A stretch of 34,762 bases of DNA from Mycoplasmatota bacterium (GCA_012727915.1 JAAYGD010000001.1:1-34762), one strand, 5' to 3'; shown: positions 11,169-22,495, counted from the stretch's first letter. The notes: generated by a model not told the origin, from the sequence alone. Made by a program: numbers and translations.

Positions 11169-12378
11169 AGCTTCTTACGTCTATATTAGATGGGCATATA
11201 AATGAACACATACCACATTCAATACACTTTTCTGGATTTAATTTTTTTAATGCTTCAGGATTATTAACTTTATCTTTAATTAAAACTGGCACAATATTAG
11301 CGGGACACATCTCAACACATTTCCCGCATCTAAAACAAGGATAAACTTTCTTATCTTCTATATCATCCAAAAATAAAATTCCATTTAAGTTTTGAGTAAC
11401 AATTAAATCATTCTTTGGAAGAGCTCTTCCCATCATTGGACCACCAGATACATATTTAATTGTATCTCCCGCAATTAATTCAATATTTGGCAATACATCT
11501 TTAAGATTTGTTCCAATTCTTAATAGCGCATTAGTAGGTTCTTTTACTCTTTCTCCACTAATTGTCACAAATCTTTTATCAATACAAGTATTATATTTTA
11601 AAGCTTTATATATTGAATATATTGTAGATATATTATTAACTACTATTCCTTTTTCTTGAGGAAGCTTATCATAACTTTCTTTAGTAATTTCTTTTATTAA
11701 AGTTTTCTCCCATCCAATAGGATAAAAGTCTTTCACACTTACAATATGAATTTTAGAATAATTAATCGTATTGTTTGAATAAATAGATAATAAATCAGAA
11801 TATTTCTCGTTAATTGCTATAAAACACTCTCTTAATTTATTAATACTAATTATTGCGTTAATCGTTTCTATTATTTCTTTAAAATATTCTTTTGCTAAAA
11901 CATAGTCAGAAGTAATATAAGGCTCACATTCTACTGCATTAACTATTAAAGTTTTTAGTATTGGTTCATATTTAATATAAGTAGGAAAATTTCCCCCTCC
12001 CATACTAGTAACTCCATATTTTTTAAGTAATTCTAAATACTCTTCTTTAGTATATGCATTGATATCTTCAACCATTTCTTCTTTTGGTTGTCTTCCTTTT
12101 TTTTCAATTACAACACATTTAACAGTTCTTCCATCTAAATAAACACATTCACTAATATCATTTATAATTCCATTAACTGGAGACACAATAGAAAAATCCA
12201 AATCTTTTTTTATAGCTATTGGATCATTTTTCTTTATTTTTTTACCTTTTTTTACTAAAATTTCAACATCAGTAGAAAAATTAACTACCAACGGCATATA
12301 TATAGTGTCTATATCACTTAAGTCAATTAATTTATCTTTTGATAAATAATCTTTATCTTCAAATTCTATTTTATTCAT
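11140..12378 (-). CDS. rnfC: RnfC-like electron transport complex subunit (two 4Fe-4S clusters)
   Basis: GVTSMGGGNFPTYIKY, IVNAVECEPYITSDYVL, ISGGPMMGRAL, and CFRCGKCVEMCP / CIECGMCSFICP motifs. Confidence 0.93.
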   Translation of the reverse strand: MNKIEFEDKDYLSKDKLIDLSDIDTIYMPLVVNFSTDVEILVKKGKKIKKNDPIAIKKDLDFSIVSPVNGIINDISECVYLDGRTVKCVVIEKKGRQPKEEMVEDINAYTKEEYLELLKKYGVTSMGGGNFPTYIKYEPILKTLIVNAVECEPYITSDYVLAKEYFKEIIETINAIISINKLRECFIAINEKYSDLLSIYSNNTINYSKIHIVSVKDFYPIGWEKTLIKEITKESYDKLPQEKGIVVNNISTIYSIYKALKYNTCIDKRFVTISGERVKEPTNALLRIGTNLKDVLPNIELIAGDTIKYVSGGPMMGRALPKNDLIVTQNLNGILFLDDIEDKKVYPCFRCGKCVEMCPANIVPVLIKDKVNNPEALKKLNPEKCIECGMCSFICPSNIDVRSFVKKAKRSR

Positions 12379-12458
12379 AAGAAATTCCTCCTTATTATTC
12401 TATATAATAATAACATTATTTATAACAAAAATAAACTATAAAACATAATATTTATTTA

Positions 12459-13433
12459 TTAAGTTAATTTTATTCTTTCATAAACATTTACTTCTTTATC
12501 AATAAACACTTTTATATTTGTTTCTTTACCAAATCTAATAACACATAAATCACTTATTACAATTTCTTTATAATTATTAATTTTAAATTCATAACAAAAA
12601 CCTTCCACATCATTAGTTTGTTTTTCAATATTTAATCTATTAGACGCAAATATTATAATACTATTTTTTCCTAAAGAATTACATTCAACTACACAATAAT
12701 TGTCAATTTTAATAATAGTTTTTTTATTAAATTGAAATATCTTGGGTTTAATTTCATTATCTATTACTACTCTCTTTATTTCATCCAAATTAATCCTTTT
12801 TAATATACTTCCATTCTTCACTATTCCTGGTGTATCTATTAAAGTTAAATTATCATTTAATTTAAAACTAATGTTTTTTAATGTGGTTGATGGATAATAA
12901 CTAGTCAACAATTCCTCTTCTTCATTTAAATAATTTTTTATTAATTTTTTTATTAATGAAGATTTACCACTATTTGTGTAACCCACAACATATATATTGT
13001 TTTTTAACTTTAATAATAAATCATATAATTTATCTAAATTATGATTATTTTTACTACTAATAATAATATAATTCATATATCCAGGATATATCTTTTTTAC
13101 GTTTTCTAATAATGTATTTTCATTATTACTTCTTGGAATTATATCTTTTTTATTTATTACTAAAATACTATCTTTTTTTCTATCTCCAAGTATTTCTTCA
13201 TTATTTAAATTTAAAATATCAACTACATGCAATATAGTTGATTTTTCATCTTTTAATATTTCATTTATATTTAAATAAAAATCATTAGAATTGAAGTTTA
13301 AATATTCACCATAATTTTTTAATCTAAAACATCTTTTACATAATTTGTTTTCTTTGTTTGATTCTACATATCCATCTTTATCTGAATCAGTATTTTGAAG
13401 ATCTATTCCACACCCAAGACATTTATTAATCAT
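12459..13433 (-). CDS. yqeH: Circularly permuted ribosome biogenesis GTPase YqeH
   Basis: N-terminal CLGCG...CKRC zinc finger; permuted order NKKD (G4), then GYTNSGKSSLIKKL (G1), then DTPG (G3). Confidence 0.92.
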   Translation of the reverse strand: MINKCLGCGIDLQNTDSDKDGYVESNKENKLCKRCFRLKNYGEYLNFNSNDFYLNINEILKDEKSTILHVVDILNLNNEEILGDRKKDSILVINKKDIIPRSNNENTLLENVKKIYPGYMNYIIISSKNNHNLDKLYDLLLKLKNNIYVVGYTNSGKSSLIKKLIKNYLNEEEELLTSYYPSTTLKNISFKLNDNLTLIDTPGIVKNGSILKRINLDEIKRVVIDNEIKPKIFQFNKKTIIKIDNYCVVECNSLGKNSIIIFASNRLNIEKQTNDVEGFCYEFKINNYKEIVISDLCVIRFGKETNIKVFIDKEVNVYERIKLT

Positions 13434-13947
13434 AATAGTTTCCTTTAATAAATCCCAATTTTTTTAATCTTAATCTTAAAATTTTTTCTATTATTCTTTT
13501 TGATTTAATTAATATACTCTCTTTAGAGCTAATTCTTTCCACTAATATAGTATATATTCCCACCCTATTACCACCTAAAATATCAGTTAATAATTGATCA
13601 CCAATGAGTGCAATTTCATTTTCTGCAAACCTATATTCTTTAATTACTTTATTAAACTTCTTTTTAAAAGGTTTCCTAGATTTAGCGGAACAATCAACTT
13701 CTAATTTTTCTTTAAAAGGTTGAATTTTCTTTTTCTTAGCATTTGAAAATATTATTACTCTAAACCCCATTCTTTTTAATTTTTCTATTAAATCTATTAT
13801 TTTTTTACTAGGTTTTTTCATATCATTAGTAATAATTGTATTATCCAAATCAAAAAGTAAACATTTAATACCAATGCTATTTAATTTTTTATAATCAATA
13901 TCATAGATATTTTTTTGATACATATCGGGTTTAAATTTTTCAATCAT
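13426..13947 (-). CDS. yqeG: YqeG-family HAD-IIIA phosphatase
   Basis: LLFDLDNTIITNDMKKPSKKI, VIIFSNAKK, ALIGDQLLTDILGGNRVGIYTILV; overlaps the yqeH start. Confidence 0.92.
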   Translation of the reverse strand: MIEKFKPDMYQKNIYDIDYKKLNSIGIKCLLFDLDNTIITNDMKKPSKKIIDLIEKLKRMGFRVIIFSNAKKKKIQPFKEKLEVDCSAKSRKPFKKKFNKVIKEYRFAENEIALIGDQLLTDILGGNRVGIYTILVERISSKESILIKSKRIIEKILRLRLKKLGFIKGNYYD

Positions 13948-13983
13948 GCCATCACCTATTATTAATTATACTATATATTTCTT

Positions 13984-14682
13984 TTATTTTAAACTAAATT
14001 CATATAAACTTATACCAATTGCTATTGTTAAATTCAAAGAATCTATTTCATTACTATGATTTATTACTACACTTTCATATTTTTTATATGATTCATCCAA
14101 ACCACTCGATTCATTACCAAATACTAAAGATACCAAATTATCCTTTTCTATTTCATTTAATTTGAGTTTACCATCAGTCATAAAAGTATATATTTTATGT
14201 TTATTATATGTTTCTTTATATTCATCAAAACTAGAAAACAATTTAATGCTAACACCAAATATAGAACCCATAGAAGCTCTTATAACTTTTGGATTAAATA
14301 TATCTACTGATGGAGTAATGATTGCTAAATTTTTATAATTAAATCCCAACATAGTCCTAATTATAGTTCCAACATTACCCATATTAGATGGATTTACTAA
14401 TACCACATGAGGCTCATTTAAATCTAAATTTGAATAATATTTATTAAATATTCCAATTACATAACAATTTTCTTTATCACTAATTTTCTTTATTAATTTA
14501 TCATCATATGTATATTCAATTTTGTTATTACACAATTCAATTATTTTGTTTTCTATATCTTTATTTATTTCAGATGAAAAAATAATTTTAGAAACAGCAA
14601 TAATCTTTCTATTTAATAATTCAATTGTAGGAAATATTCCTAATGTATAAGAATAATCCATATCTTTTTCATATCTTTTCAT
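13984..14682 (-). CDS. TrmH/SpoU-family RNA 2'-O-methyltransferase
   Basis: VVLVNPSNMGNVGTIIRTMLGFNYKNLAII, RASMGSIFGVSIKLF, LVFGNESSGL, SLNLTIAIGISLYE. Confidence 0.88.
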   Translation of the reverse strand: MKRYEKDMDYSYTLGIFPTIELLNRKIIAVSKIIFSSEINKDIENKIIELCNNKIEYTYDDKLIKKISDKENCYVIGIFNKYYSNLDLNEPHVVLVNPSNMGNVGTIIRTMLGFNYKNLAIITPSVDIFNPKVIRASMGSIFGVSIKLFSSFDEYKETYNKHKIYTFMTDGKLKLNEIEKDNLVSLVFGNESSGLDESYKKYESVVINHSNEIDSLNLTIAIGISLYEFSLK

Positions 14683-15752
14683 ATTATCTCCATTAATATT
14701 TCATTCATTTTATAAACCCATTCTTCATTAATAAAAGCATATCCTTCTTTATTATCAATCTTTCCTTCTTTTATTAGTTTATCTAAAAGACTAAGTATAT
14801 TAGAATTATATTTTTCATTAAATTCTTCAATATTAATACCCTTTATTTTTCTAAATCCAAGCATTAAAGCGTATTTTATATTTTCTTTTGATATATCAAT
14901 GCTATTATATTTATAATTATTGTTTAAATATTCTGTCAAATTCTTATTGTTATCTATTCTATTATTACCAATAAAAGAAGATGCTCCCAATCCAAATCCA
15001 TAATATTCATCATTATTCCAATATACTAGATTATGTTTTGATTCAAATCCTTTTTTAGAATAATTACTTATTTCATAATGAATATAATCATTAGATTTTA
15101 ATCTATCTTCAATCATTTTATACATCTCATAATCTAAATCTTCATCTATTGGTTTAATTTTATCTATATAGAGTTTTGTATGAGGCTCAATCATTAATGA
15201 ATAGCAAGATATGTGTTCCGGATTTAAACTTAAAAAAATATCTAAATCTTTTTCTAATATTTCTAAAGTTTCATCCTTAACTCCATAAATTAAATCCATA
15301 TTAATATTATTAAAACCAATGTTTCTAATAATTTCAATTATTTCAAAAACTTTATTATTTGTTCTTTCAATTCCAAGAGTATTCAATATTTCTTTATCAA
15401 AAGATTGTATCCCCAAACTAATTCTATTAACTCCATTTTTTTTAAGTAATATTAATTTTTCAAAAGAAATACTATCTATATTACATTCAAAAGTAAACTC
15501 TTCTAATTTAGATAAGTCTAATATTTTAATAATATCAAATAAATATATTAATTCATTTATAGATAAAACTGAAGGAGTTCCCCCTCCAATATATAGAGTT
15601 CTTATGGGTTCATTATTATATCTTTCTTTTATTTCTTTTTTTAAAGCATCCAAATAAGGCATTACCCATTTATCTATATAAAATATTTTACAAAAATCAC
15701 AATAAAAACATATAGAACTACAAAAAGGAATATGTATATAAACTGATTTCAT
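14679..15752 (-). CDS. hemW: HemW-like radical SAM protein (coproporphyrinogen III oxidase-like)
   Basis: MKSVYIHIPFCSSICFYCDFCK (CX3CX2C), TLYIGGGTPSVLS, NGVNRISLGIQSFDKEIL, NINMDLIYGV, YEISNYSK. Confidence 0.9.
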   Translation of the reverse strand: MKSVYIHIPFCSSICFYCDFCKIFYIDKWVMPYLDALKKEIKERYNNEPIRTLYIGGGTPSVLSINELIYLFDIIKILDLSKLEEFTFECNIDSISFEKLILLKKNGVNRISLGIQSFDKEILNTLGIERTNNKVFEIIEIIRNIGFNNINMDLIYGVKDETLEILEKDLDIFLSLNPEHISCYSLMIEPHTKLYIDKIKPIDEDLDYEMYKMIEDRLKSNDYIHYEISNYSKKGFESKHNLVYWNNDEYYGFGLGASSFIGNNRIDNNKNLTEYLNNNYKYNSIDISKENIKYALMLGFRKIKGINIEEFNEKYNSNILSLLDKLIKEGKIDNKEGYAFINEEWVYKMNEILMEII

Positions 15753-15754
15753 AA

Positions 15755-17539
15755 CTATTCCTCATCCATACTTAATACTGATAAAAAGGCTTCTTGTGGT
15801 ATTTCAACGCTACCTATTGTTTTCATTCTCTTTTTACCTTCTTTTTGTTTTTCTAACAATTTTTTCTTTCTTGATACATCTCCACCATAACATTTCGCAA
15901 GTACATTTTTTCTCATAGCTTTTATATCGGATCTCGCTATTATTTTGCTTCCAATAGATGCTTGAATTGGTACTTCAAATTGCTGTCTAGGTATAATATC
16001 TTTTAATTTGTCTACTACAGTTTTTCCTCTTTTATATGCAAAATCTTTATGAACAATAGTACTTAAAGCATCTACCTTTTCACCATTAATTAATATTTCT
16101 AATTTAATTAAATCACTTGCCCTATAACCTATTACTTCATAATCAAAAGAAGCATATCCTTTAGTATATGATTTTAACTTATCAAAGAAATCATATACTA
16201 TTTCTGATAAAGGCATTTCATAATGAATATTTACTCTAGCTGTTGTAATATACTCCATATTAATAAATGTACCTCTTTTATTTTGGCACAAATCCATAAC
16301 TGGTCCAATATAATCAGAAAAAACAATTATATTAGTATAAATATAAGGTTCTTTTATTTCTTTAATATTAACTCTATCAGGCATATCAGTTGGGTTTTGT
16401 AATGTAGTTACTTTTAAATCATTAGTAGTTACTTCATAAATTACTGAAGGTGAAGTCGCAATTAAGTCTATATTAAATTCTCTTTCAATCCTTTCTTCAA
16501 TAATATCCATATGAAACATTCCAAGAAAACCAACTCTAAAACCAAATCCTAAAGATTCAGAGGTTTCAGGTTCAAATATCAAAGCAGCATCATTTAATTG
16601 AAGTTTTTCTAATGCTTCTTTTAAATCTCCATATTTCTTTGAATCAATTGGAAACAAACCACAATATACCATGGGTTTCATAGCTCTATACCCAATTAAA
16701 ACTTCATTAGTAGGATTTCTTTCTAATGTTATAGTATCTCCTACTTTTATATCTTTAATATTTCTAATCGCAGCAGTAATATAACCAACTTCTCCTGCAT
16801 TTAATTCTTCTCTTTTTTGTTCTTCTGGAGTATAAACACCCAATTCTACAACTTCATATGTTGCTCCAGTCGATAACATTTTAATTTTATCTCTAATCTT
16901 TATCTTTCCATTAACCACTCTTACTAAACAAATAACTCCCCTATAGCTCTCATATTCACTATCAAATATTAGTGCTTGTAATTTATCATTATTTGATTTA
17001 GGAGCAGGTATTCTATCTACTATAGCATCCAATAATTCTTTAATCCCAATATTTTCTTTAGCACTTACTAGCAATATTTCTTCTTCCATAAAACCAAAAG
17101 TATCTACTATTTCTTTTTTTACTTTTTCTACATCAGCATTGGGCAAATCTATTTTATTTATTACAGGTATTATAGTTAAATTTCTTTCCAAAGCTAAGTA
17201 AACATTTGCTAAAGTCTGAGCTTCTATTCCTTGAGATGCATCTACAACTAAAATAGCACCTTCACAAGCCGCTAAACTTCTAGATACTTCATAAGAAAAA
17301 TCTACATGTCCTGGTGTATCTATTAAATGAAAAGTATAATCTTTATACTTTAATTGAACTGCATTTAATTTAATAGTAACACCTCGTTCTTGTTCTAAAT
17401 CCATAGAATCAAGAATTTGATCTCTTTTATCTCTTCCTATAACAGAATTAGTATGTTCTAATATTCTATCAGCAAGAGTACTTTTCCCATGATCTATATG
17501 CGCAATAATACTAAAATTTCTAATGTTTTCTAAATTCAT
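15755..17539 (-). CDS. lepA: Elongation factor 4 (LepA)
   Basis: [67 protein letters not shown]-terminal [26 protein letters not shown]. Confidence 0.97.
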   Translation of the reverse strand: MNLENIRNFSIIAHIDHGKSTLADRILEHTNSVIGRDKRDQILDSMDLEQERGVTIKLNAVQLKYKDYTFHLIDTPGHVDFSYEVSRSLAACEGAILVVDASQGIEAQTLANVYLALERNLTIIPVINKIDLPNADVEKVKKEIVDTFGFMEEEILLVSAKENIGIKELLDAIVDRIPAPKSNNDKLQALIFDSEYESYRGVICLVRVVNGKIKIRDKIKMLSTGATYEVVELGVYTPEEQKREELNAGEVGYITAAIRNIKDIKVGDTITLERNPTNEVLIGYRAMKPMVYCGLFPIDSKKYGDLKEALEKLQLNDAALIFEPETSESLGFGFRVGFLGMFHMDIIEERIEREFNIDLIATSPSVIYEVTTNDLKVTTLQNPTDMPDRVNIKEIKEPYIYTNIIVFSDYIGPVMDLCQNKRGTFINMEYITTARVNIHYEMPLSEIVYDFFDKLKSYTKGYASFDYEVIGYRASDLIKLEILINGEKVDALSTIVHKDFAYKRGKTVVDKLKDIIPRQQFEVPIQASIGSKIIARSDIKAMRKNVLAKCYGGDVSRKKKLLEKQKEGKKRMKTIGSVEIPQEAFLSVLSMDEE

Positions 17540-17580
17540 GTCATCACCAATTTGATTATACTATATTAAAAGAATATAAA

Positions 17581-17602
17581 AAAGCATTTTATTAAATGCT
17601 TT
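17581..17602 (-). terminator. Intrinsic terminator downstream of glyS
   Basis: AAAGCATTT-TATT-AAATGCTTT; on the minus strand followed by a T-tract. Confidence 0.7.
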
Positions 17603-17619
17603 ACTTATTAATTTATTTA

Positions 17620-18981
17620 TTAAAATATAATTCTATCCTGAATATATTTTTCTATATCATCAACTTTAACAATATCTTGCTTCATAGTATCTCTATTTCT
17701 AATAGTCACAGTATTATTATTTAATGTATTATCATCTATGGTAATACAATAAGGAGTACCTATTGCATCTTGTCTTCTATAACGTTTACCAATATTAGAT
17801 GTTTCATCATAACTAATTAAAAAATATTTAGATAATTCTTCATACAATTGATTTGCTTTTTCAGAGTGATTCTTTTTTATTAATGGTAATATTGAAGCTT
17901 TATAAGGTGCTAAATAAGGAGATAATTTCAACACTTCTCTTTCAGTACCATCTTCTAAAGTTTCTTTAACATATGATTCAAATAATAATGCAAGAAGTGT
18001 TCTACCCACTCCATAAGTGGATTCCACAATATAAGGAATATATTTTTCATTAGTATCTGGATCTAAATATTCCATTGATTTATTTGAGAATTCTTGATGT
18101 TTAGTTAAATCAAAATTAGTTCTATTATGAGTACCATTTACTTCTCCCCATCCAAAAGGAAATTTATATTCAATATCACAAGCTGCTTTTGCATAATGCG
18201 CCAACTTATCATGGTCATGAAATCTTAAATTGGATTCTTTAATACCTAAATCCATATAAAACTTTTTGCCAAATTCTTTAAAATAATTATAATGATCCAT
18301 ATCTTCGCCTTCTTTACAAAAGGTTTGATATTCCATTTGTTCAAATTCAATAGTTCTAAAAGTAAAATTACCTGGTGTTATTTCATTTCTAAATGCTTTA
18401 CCAATTTGACCAATACTAAATGGTAATTTAGCTCTCATACTTCTTTGAACATTTAAAAAATTAACATATTCTCCTTGAGCGTTTTCCGGTCTTAAATATA
18501 CAATATTTTTTGAATCTTGAGTAACTCCTTTATGTGTTTCAAACATAAGATTAAAATTTCTAATATCAGTAAAATTATGTTTACCACATTTAGGGCAAGG
18601 GATTTTATTATCTTTAATGAATTTAATCATTTCATCTTCATTCATCATATCAGGATTAGAATTTGAATCAAATTCATTTATTAATGTATCTACTCTATGT
18701 CTTGTTTTACATTCCTTACAATCTAATAAAGGATCACTAAAGCTACTAACGTGTCCAGAAGCTTCCCAAACTTTTGGATGCATCAAAATACCAGCATCTA
18801 TTTCATATGCATTTTTTCTTTCTTGAATAAATCTTTTTCTCCAAGCATCAATTATATTATTTTTTAGTTTACTACCTAAAGGTCCATAATCCCAAGTATT
18901 AGCTAAACCATCATATATTTCACTACCTTGAAATATAAACCCATACTGTTTACAATAGTTTACCATTTCTTCCATATTCAT
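17620..18981 (-). CDS. glyS: Glycyl-tRNA synthetase (class II, single-chain)
   Basis: YCKQYGFIFQGSEIYDGLANTWDYGPLGSKLKNNI, RPENAQGEYVNF, GQIGKAFRNEITPGNFTFRTIEFEQME, anticodon-binding domain. Confidence 0.96.
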   Translation of the reverse strand: MNMEEMVNYCKQYGFIFQGSEIYDGLANTWDYGPLGSKLKNNIIDAWRKRFIQERKNAYEIDAGILMHPKVWEASGHVSSFSDPLLDCKECKTRHRVDTLINEFDSNSNPDMMNEDEMIKFIKDNKIPCPKCGKHNFTDIRNFNLMFETHKGVTQDSKNIVYLRPENAQGEYVNFLNVQRSMRAKLPFSIGQIGKAFRNEITPGNFTFRTIEFEQMEYQTFCKEGEDMDHYNYFKEFGKKFYMDLGIKESNLRFHDHDKLAHYAKAACDIEYKFPFGWGEVNGTHNRTNFDLTKHQEFSNKSMEYLDPDTNEKYIPYIVESTYGVGRTLLALLFESYVKETLEDGTEREVLKLSPYLAPYKASILPLIKKNHSEKANQLYEELSKYFLISYDETSNIGKRYRRQDAIGTPYCITIDDNTLNNNTVTIRNRDTMKQDIVKVDDIEKYIQDRIIF

Positions 18982-18991
18982 ATAATGCCTC

Positions 18992-19726
18992 CTACATATT
19001 TTTTAATTTATTAATAAACTCTTTACTATTTATATATAATCCTGTGTATTTTTCATAATAATCATTTAAATACTTATCTATCTCAAATTTTATTTTATCA
19101 CTAACTTCTATTTTAGATATTTTTGATATATCTAAATATGAATACATTCTTATATGTTTTATAGTATCAATCGAATATAGTTTTTCATTTGTTCTACAAT
19201 CTTTGCATAACAATCCATGTCTTTCAAGCGATAAATTAATAATATTATTTTTATTTCCACATATAGAACAACTATCTAATGATGGGGATACTCCCAAATA
19301 ATTTAATAACTTTAATTCCAATATATTTGTTAATACTCCTGCATCTAATTTATCATTTAGCTTTAATATAGTTGAAATAAAATCATTGAATAATTCATCA
19401 TATATATCTACTTGTTTCGCTACTTGATAAATCAATTCCATTAAATAAGTTGTATATCCAATATTCATAATATCTTTTTTTATATTACTTAAATTATTTA
19501 TTATATCTACATTAGTTAATGTTGATAATTTACCTTCTTTATAATATATATTAAACTTTCCATAAGTCATTTTAGATGAAGCACTACATAAAGTACTTTT
19601 TGGTTTTTTGCATCCTTTAGAAATTACTGAAATAATACCATATTTTTTTGTAAATATTTCCATTATTTTACTTGATTCCAAGTAATCTCTTTCTTTAAGG
19701 ATAAAACCCTCTATTATTTCTTGCAT
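18992..19726 (-). CDS. recO: DNA repair protein RecO
   Basis: GFILKERDYLESSKIMEIFTKKYGIISVISKGCKKPKS; CSICGN..CKDC zinc motif; located between glyS and era. Confidence 0.9.
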   Translation of the reverse strand: MQEIIEGFILKERDYLESSKIMEIFTKKYGIISVISKGCKKPKSTLCSASSKMTYGKFNIYYKEGKLSTLTNVDIINNLSNIKKDIMNIGYTTYLMELIYQVAKQVDIYDELFNDFISTILKLNDKLDAGVLTNILELKLLNYLGVSPSLDSCSICGNKNNIINLSLERHGLLCKDCRTNEKLYSIDTIKHIRMYSYLDISKISKIEVSDKIKFEIDKYLNDYYEKYTGLYINSKEFINKLKNM

Positions 19727-19734
19727 AATAGCTC

Positions 19735-20598
19735 CTATCTATCTTTTAAGCCTAATTCAACTAAATATTTTTCTTTATCTCTCCAATCTTTAATAACTTT
19801 AACATTTAAATTTAAAAAAACTTTCTTCTTATAATATTCTTCTATTTCTATTCTAGCTCTAGTTCCAATTTCTTTTATCATAGAACCATTTTTTCCTATA
19901 ATTATTTTTTTAATATTTTCTCTATCTACTATAATTGATGCTCCAATATTAATAATGTTTTTCTTTTCTTCAAATTCTTCAATTATACAAGTTACTGTAT
20001 GTGGTATTTCTTCCTTAGTTAGATGTAATACTTTTTCTCTTACTAATTCACTTATATAGAAGTTTTCATCTTTGTCTTGAACAAATAACTCTTCATCAGA
20101 AGTAATAAATTCTTTTATTGTTTTTAATAATTCTTCTATATTATCTTTTTTATATGCGCTAATAGGCACAATATGAGAAAAATTATATAATTTAGAATAT
20201 TCATCTATTTTAGGTAATAATTCATCTTTTTTAACTAAATCAATCTTATTTAATACTAAAATAGTAGGAATATCAGTTAATTTATTTATTAAATATTTAT
20301 CCCCTTTACCCAAATCTTCAGTAACATCAACAACCATTAATATTAAATCCACATCTTCCATAGATATATAAGCTTTAGAATTTAATATATTTCCTAATTT
20401 ATATTTAGGTTTATGAATTCCAGGAGTATCAACGAAAATTATTTTAGTATCTTTATCTTCATAAACACCTTCAATATTATTTCTAGTAGTTTGTGGTTTA
20501 TTTGATATAATTGAAACCTTTTTATTTAATAAACTATTTATTAAAGTTGATTTTCCAACATTAGGTCTTCCAATTATACTTACTATTCCATATTTCAT
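19735..20598 (-). CDS. era: GTPase Era
   Basis: GIVSIIGRPNVGKSTLINSLLNKKVSIISNKPQTTRN, DTPGIHKPKYKLG, LNKIDLV, KH domain IIIGKNGSMIKEIGTRARIEIE. Confidence 0.97.
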   Translation of the reverse strand: MKYGIVSIIGRPNVGKSTLINSLLNKKVSIISNKPQTTRNNIEGVYEDKDTKIIFVDTPGIHKPKYKLGNILNSKAYISMEDVDLILMVVDVTEDLGKGDKYLINKLTDIPTILVLNKIDLVKKDELLPKIDEYSKLYNFSHIVPISAYKKDNIEELLKTIKEFITSDEELFVQDKDENFYISELVREKVLHLTKEEIPHTVTCIIEEFEEKKNIINIGASIIVDRENIKKIIIGKNGSMIKEIGTRARIEIEEYYKKKVFLNLNVKVIKDWRDKEKYLVELGLKDR

Positions 20599-20972
20599 AG
20601 ATTCTCCTCACTAAATGAATAAGGAGTAAGTTGATCTAATGTATATATATTTTCTAATCCATTTAAAGAATATATATATATTTTTGTTTCCTTATTTAAA
20701 TAATCAACTAAAGCTCGTCTACATACAAAACAAGGAGTAACTGGTTTATCTGCCATAATATGTAGCTCAAAAAAATCTTCTTTGTTATATCCATTTGATA
20801 TTGCGGAGTATAAAGCATTTCTTTCAGCACATATACCAGCATTTGGAGATGAAGTTTCTACATTGACACCCTTAAACTTATTACCATCTTTTGTTAACAA
20901 AATCGCAGATACTCTAAAATTATAATATTTGCTTTTGGAATTATCTAATAATTTTTTTAAATCTTCTATCAT
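20595..20972 (-). CDS. cdd: Cytidine deaminase
   Basis: GVNVETSSPNAGICAERNALYSAIS and PVTPCFVCRRALVDY zinc-deaminase motifs. Confidence 0.93.
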   Translation of the reverse strand: MIEDLKKLLDNSKSKYYNFRVSAILLTKDGNKFKGVNVETSSPNAGICAERNALYSAISNGYNKEDFFELHIMADKPVTPCFVCRRALVDYLNKETKIYIYSLNGLENIYTLDQLTPYSFSEENL

Positions 20973-20975
20973 TTT

Positions 20976-21413
20976 TTACCTCTTAAATATTAATTCTAGT
21001 ATTTGAGGAAAGAACACATATATCCCTACTATAGTTGCAAGTAATACTGAAGTTAATACTGCTGCTGAAGCACAATCTTTTGCTACCTTAGCTAAAGGAT
21101 GATACTCTTCAGTAACTAAGTCAACAGTTGCTTCAATCGCAGTATTCAATAACTCTGCAACTATAATTACTGTCATTACTAAAAACAATAATATCCATTG
21201 TGTTCCTGTAATTTCAAAAACAATTCCACAAAAAATTGCAAATATACTAAAAAATATATGTAATAACAAACTTTGTTCATGAGTATATGCATATTTATAT
21301 CCATAATATGAATTGACCCAACTTGCAATAAATCGTTTAAATCCATATTTTTTTGGACTAACTTCTTTTTTACCTTTTAATTTTTTCTTTTTATCTTTTG
21401 ATACCGTACTCAT
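20976..21413 (-). CDS. dgkA: Diacylglycerol kinase family protein (DgkA), overlaps ybeY start
   Basis: EQSLLLHIFFSIFAIFCG, VTVIIVAELLNTAIEATVDLVTEEYHPLAKVAKDCASAAVLTSV. Confidence 0.93.
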   Translation of the reverse strand: MSTVSKDKKKKLKGKKEVSPKKYGFKRFIASWVNSYYGYKYAYTHEQSLLLHIFFSIFAIFCGIVFEITGTQWILLFLVMTVIIVAELLNTAIEATVDLVTEEYHPLAKVAKDCASAAVLTSVLLATIVGIYVFFPQILELIFKR

Positions 21414-21831
21414 TTAAAATGTCCTCCTGTAATTTAAACATTACTATTTCTTCTTCTTTAATCATATGATCATAACCTAATAAATGCAATAATCCATGAA
21501 TTGATAAAAATGATATCTCTCTCTTAAGTGAATGATTATATTCAATGGCTTGTTCTTTTGACTTCTCATATGATATATAAATATCTCCTAATAATCTTTT
21601 TCCTTCGAACATAGACTTATCTATATCTTCTAATGCAAAACTTATTACATCTGTTTCTTTATCTATATTTCTATATTCTTTATTTATTTCTTTTATCTTA
21701 TTGTTATCTATAAATATTACATTAAATTCAACATTATCTATATTTAATTTTTTTAATGCATATTCCAATAAATCTTTTAAGTCAAAATCTATTCTGTATT
21801 TAATCTCATAAAATATATTAATATTATTCAT
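21391..21831 (-). CDS. ybeY: Endoribonuclease YbeY
   Basis: EINKEYRNIDKETDVISFAL, LGDIYISYEKSKEQA, HGLLHLLGYDH metal-binding motif. Confidence 0.95.
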   Translation of the reverse strand: MNNINIFYEIKYRIDFDLKDLLEYALKKLNIDNVEFNVIFIDNNKIKEINKEYRNIDKETDVISFALEDIDKSMFEGKRLLGDIYISYEKSKEQAIEYNHSLKREISFLSIHGLLHLLGYDHMIKEEEIVMFKLQEDILNEYGIKR

Positions 21832-22451
21832 TAATCCCCCAATATTATCTTATACCAATTTGTTACATATAACACAAATAACAGAAATATAATAACTAAT
21901 ACTAAATTTATAAACCATTCTTTCTGTAAACTATTTGGAAGTTTTTCTTTTATCTTATAGAACAACATATAAGTAAAATATCCTATTGAACCTCCTATTA
22001 CATTTAATATTATATCATCTATATCGAATACTCTACCAATATTTAATTGAATTAATTCAATTACTGTAGATATAAAAAACGAAAGGAATATTGCGGCATA
22101 TATTTTAGATGTTCTTGTATAATAAGTAATAAACCAACCAAGAGGAGCAAATAGTAAAATATTTCCAACTACATTTCTAAAAAACAATTCAGAATCAATT
22201 TTATATCTAAGCATCTCTTTAAATGGTATATAATTAGAAAAACCATAATTATTATCTTGAAAAGTAACTATATAGAATAAAAATAAAACATATATTACAA
22301 ATACTAAACTAACTAATTCTCTATATAAAACAAATTTATCTTCCTTATTATATATAAAATACATTATTCTAATAGACGCTAAAACAACTACAAATATTGC
22401 AGTCATTGGCCATATTTTATTAAGTGTATCTAGTAGAGCATCTTTAATCAT
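21831..22451 (-). CDS. VanZ-like family membrane protein
   Basis: NYIPFKEM, NVVGNILLFAPLGWFITYY, IELIQLNIGRVFDIDDIILNVIGGSIGYFTYM. Confidence 0.85.
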   Translation of the reverse strand: MIKDALLDTLNKIWPMTAIFVVVLASIRIMYFIYNKEDKFVLYRELVSLVFVIYVLFLFYIVTFQDNNYGFSNYIPFKEMLRYKIDSELFFRNVVGNILLFAPLGWFITYYTRTSKIYAAIFLSFFISTVIELIQLNIGRVFDIDDIILNVIGGSIGYFTYMLFYKIKEKLPNSLQKEWFINLVLVIIFLLFVLYVTNWYKIILGD

Positions 22452-22495
22452 AAACTCTCCTACAAAATATATTATATCACATAAAAAAGAGCAAA

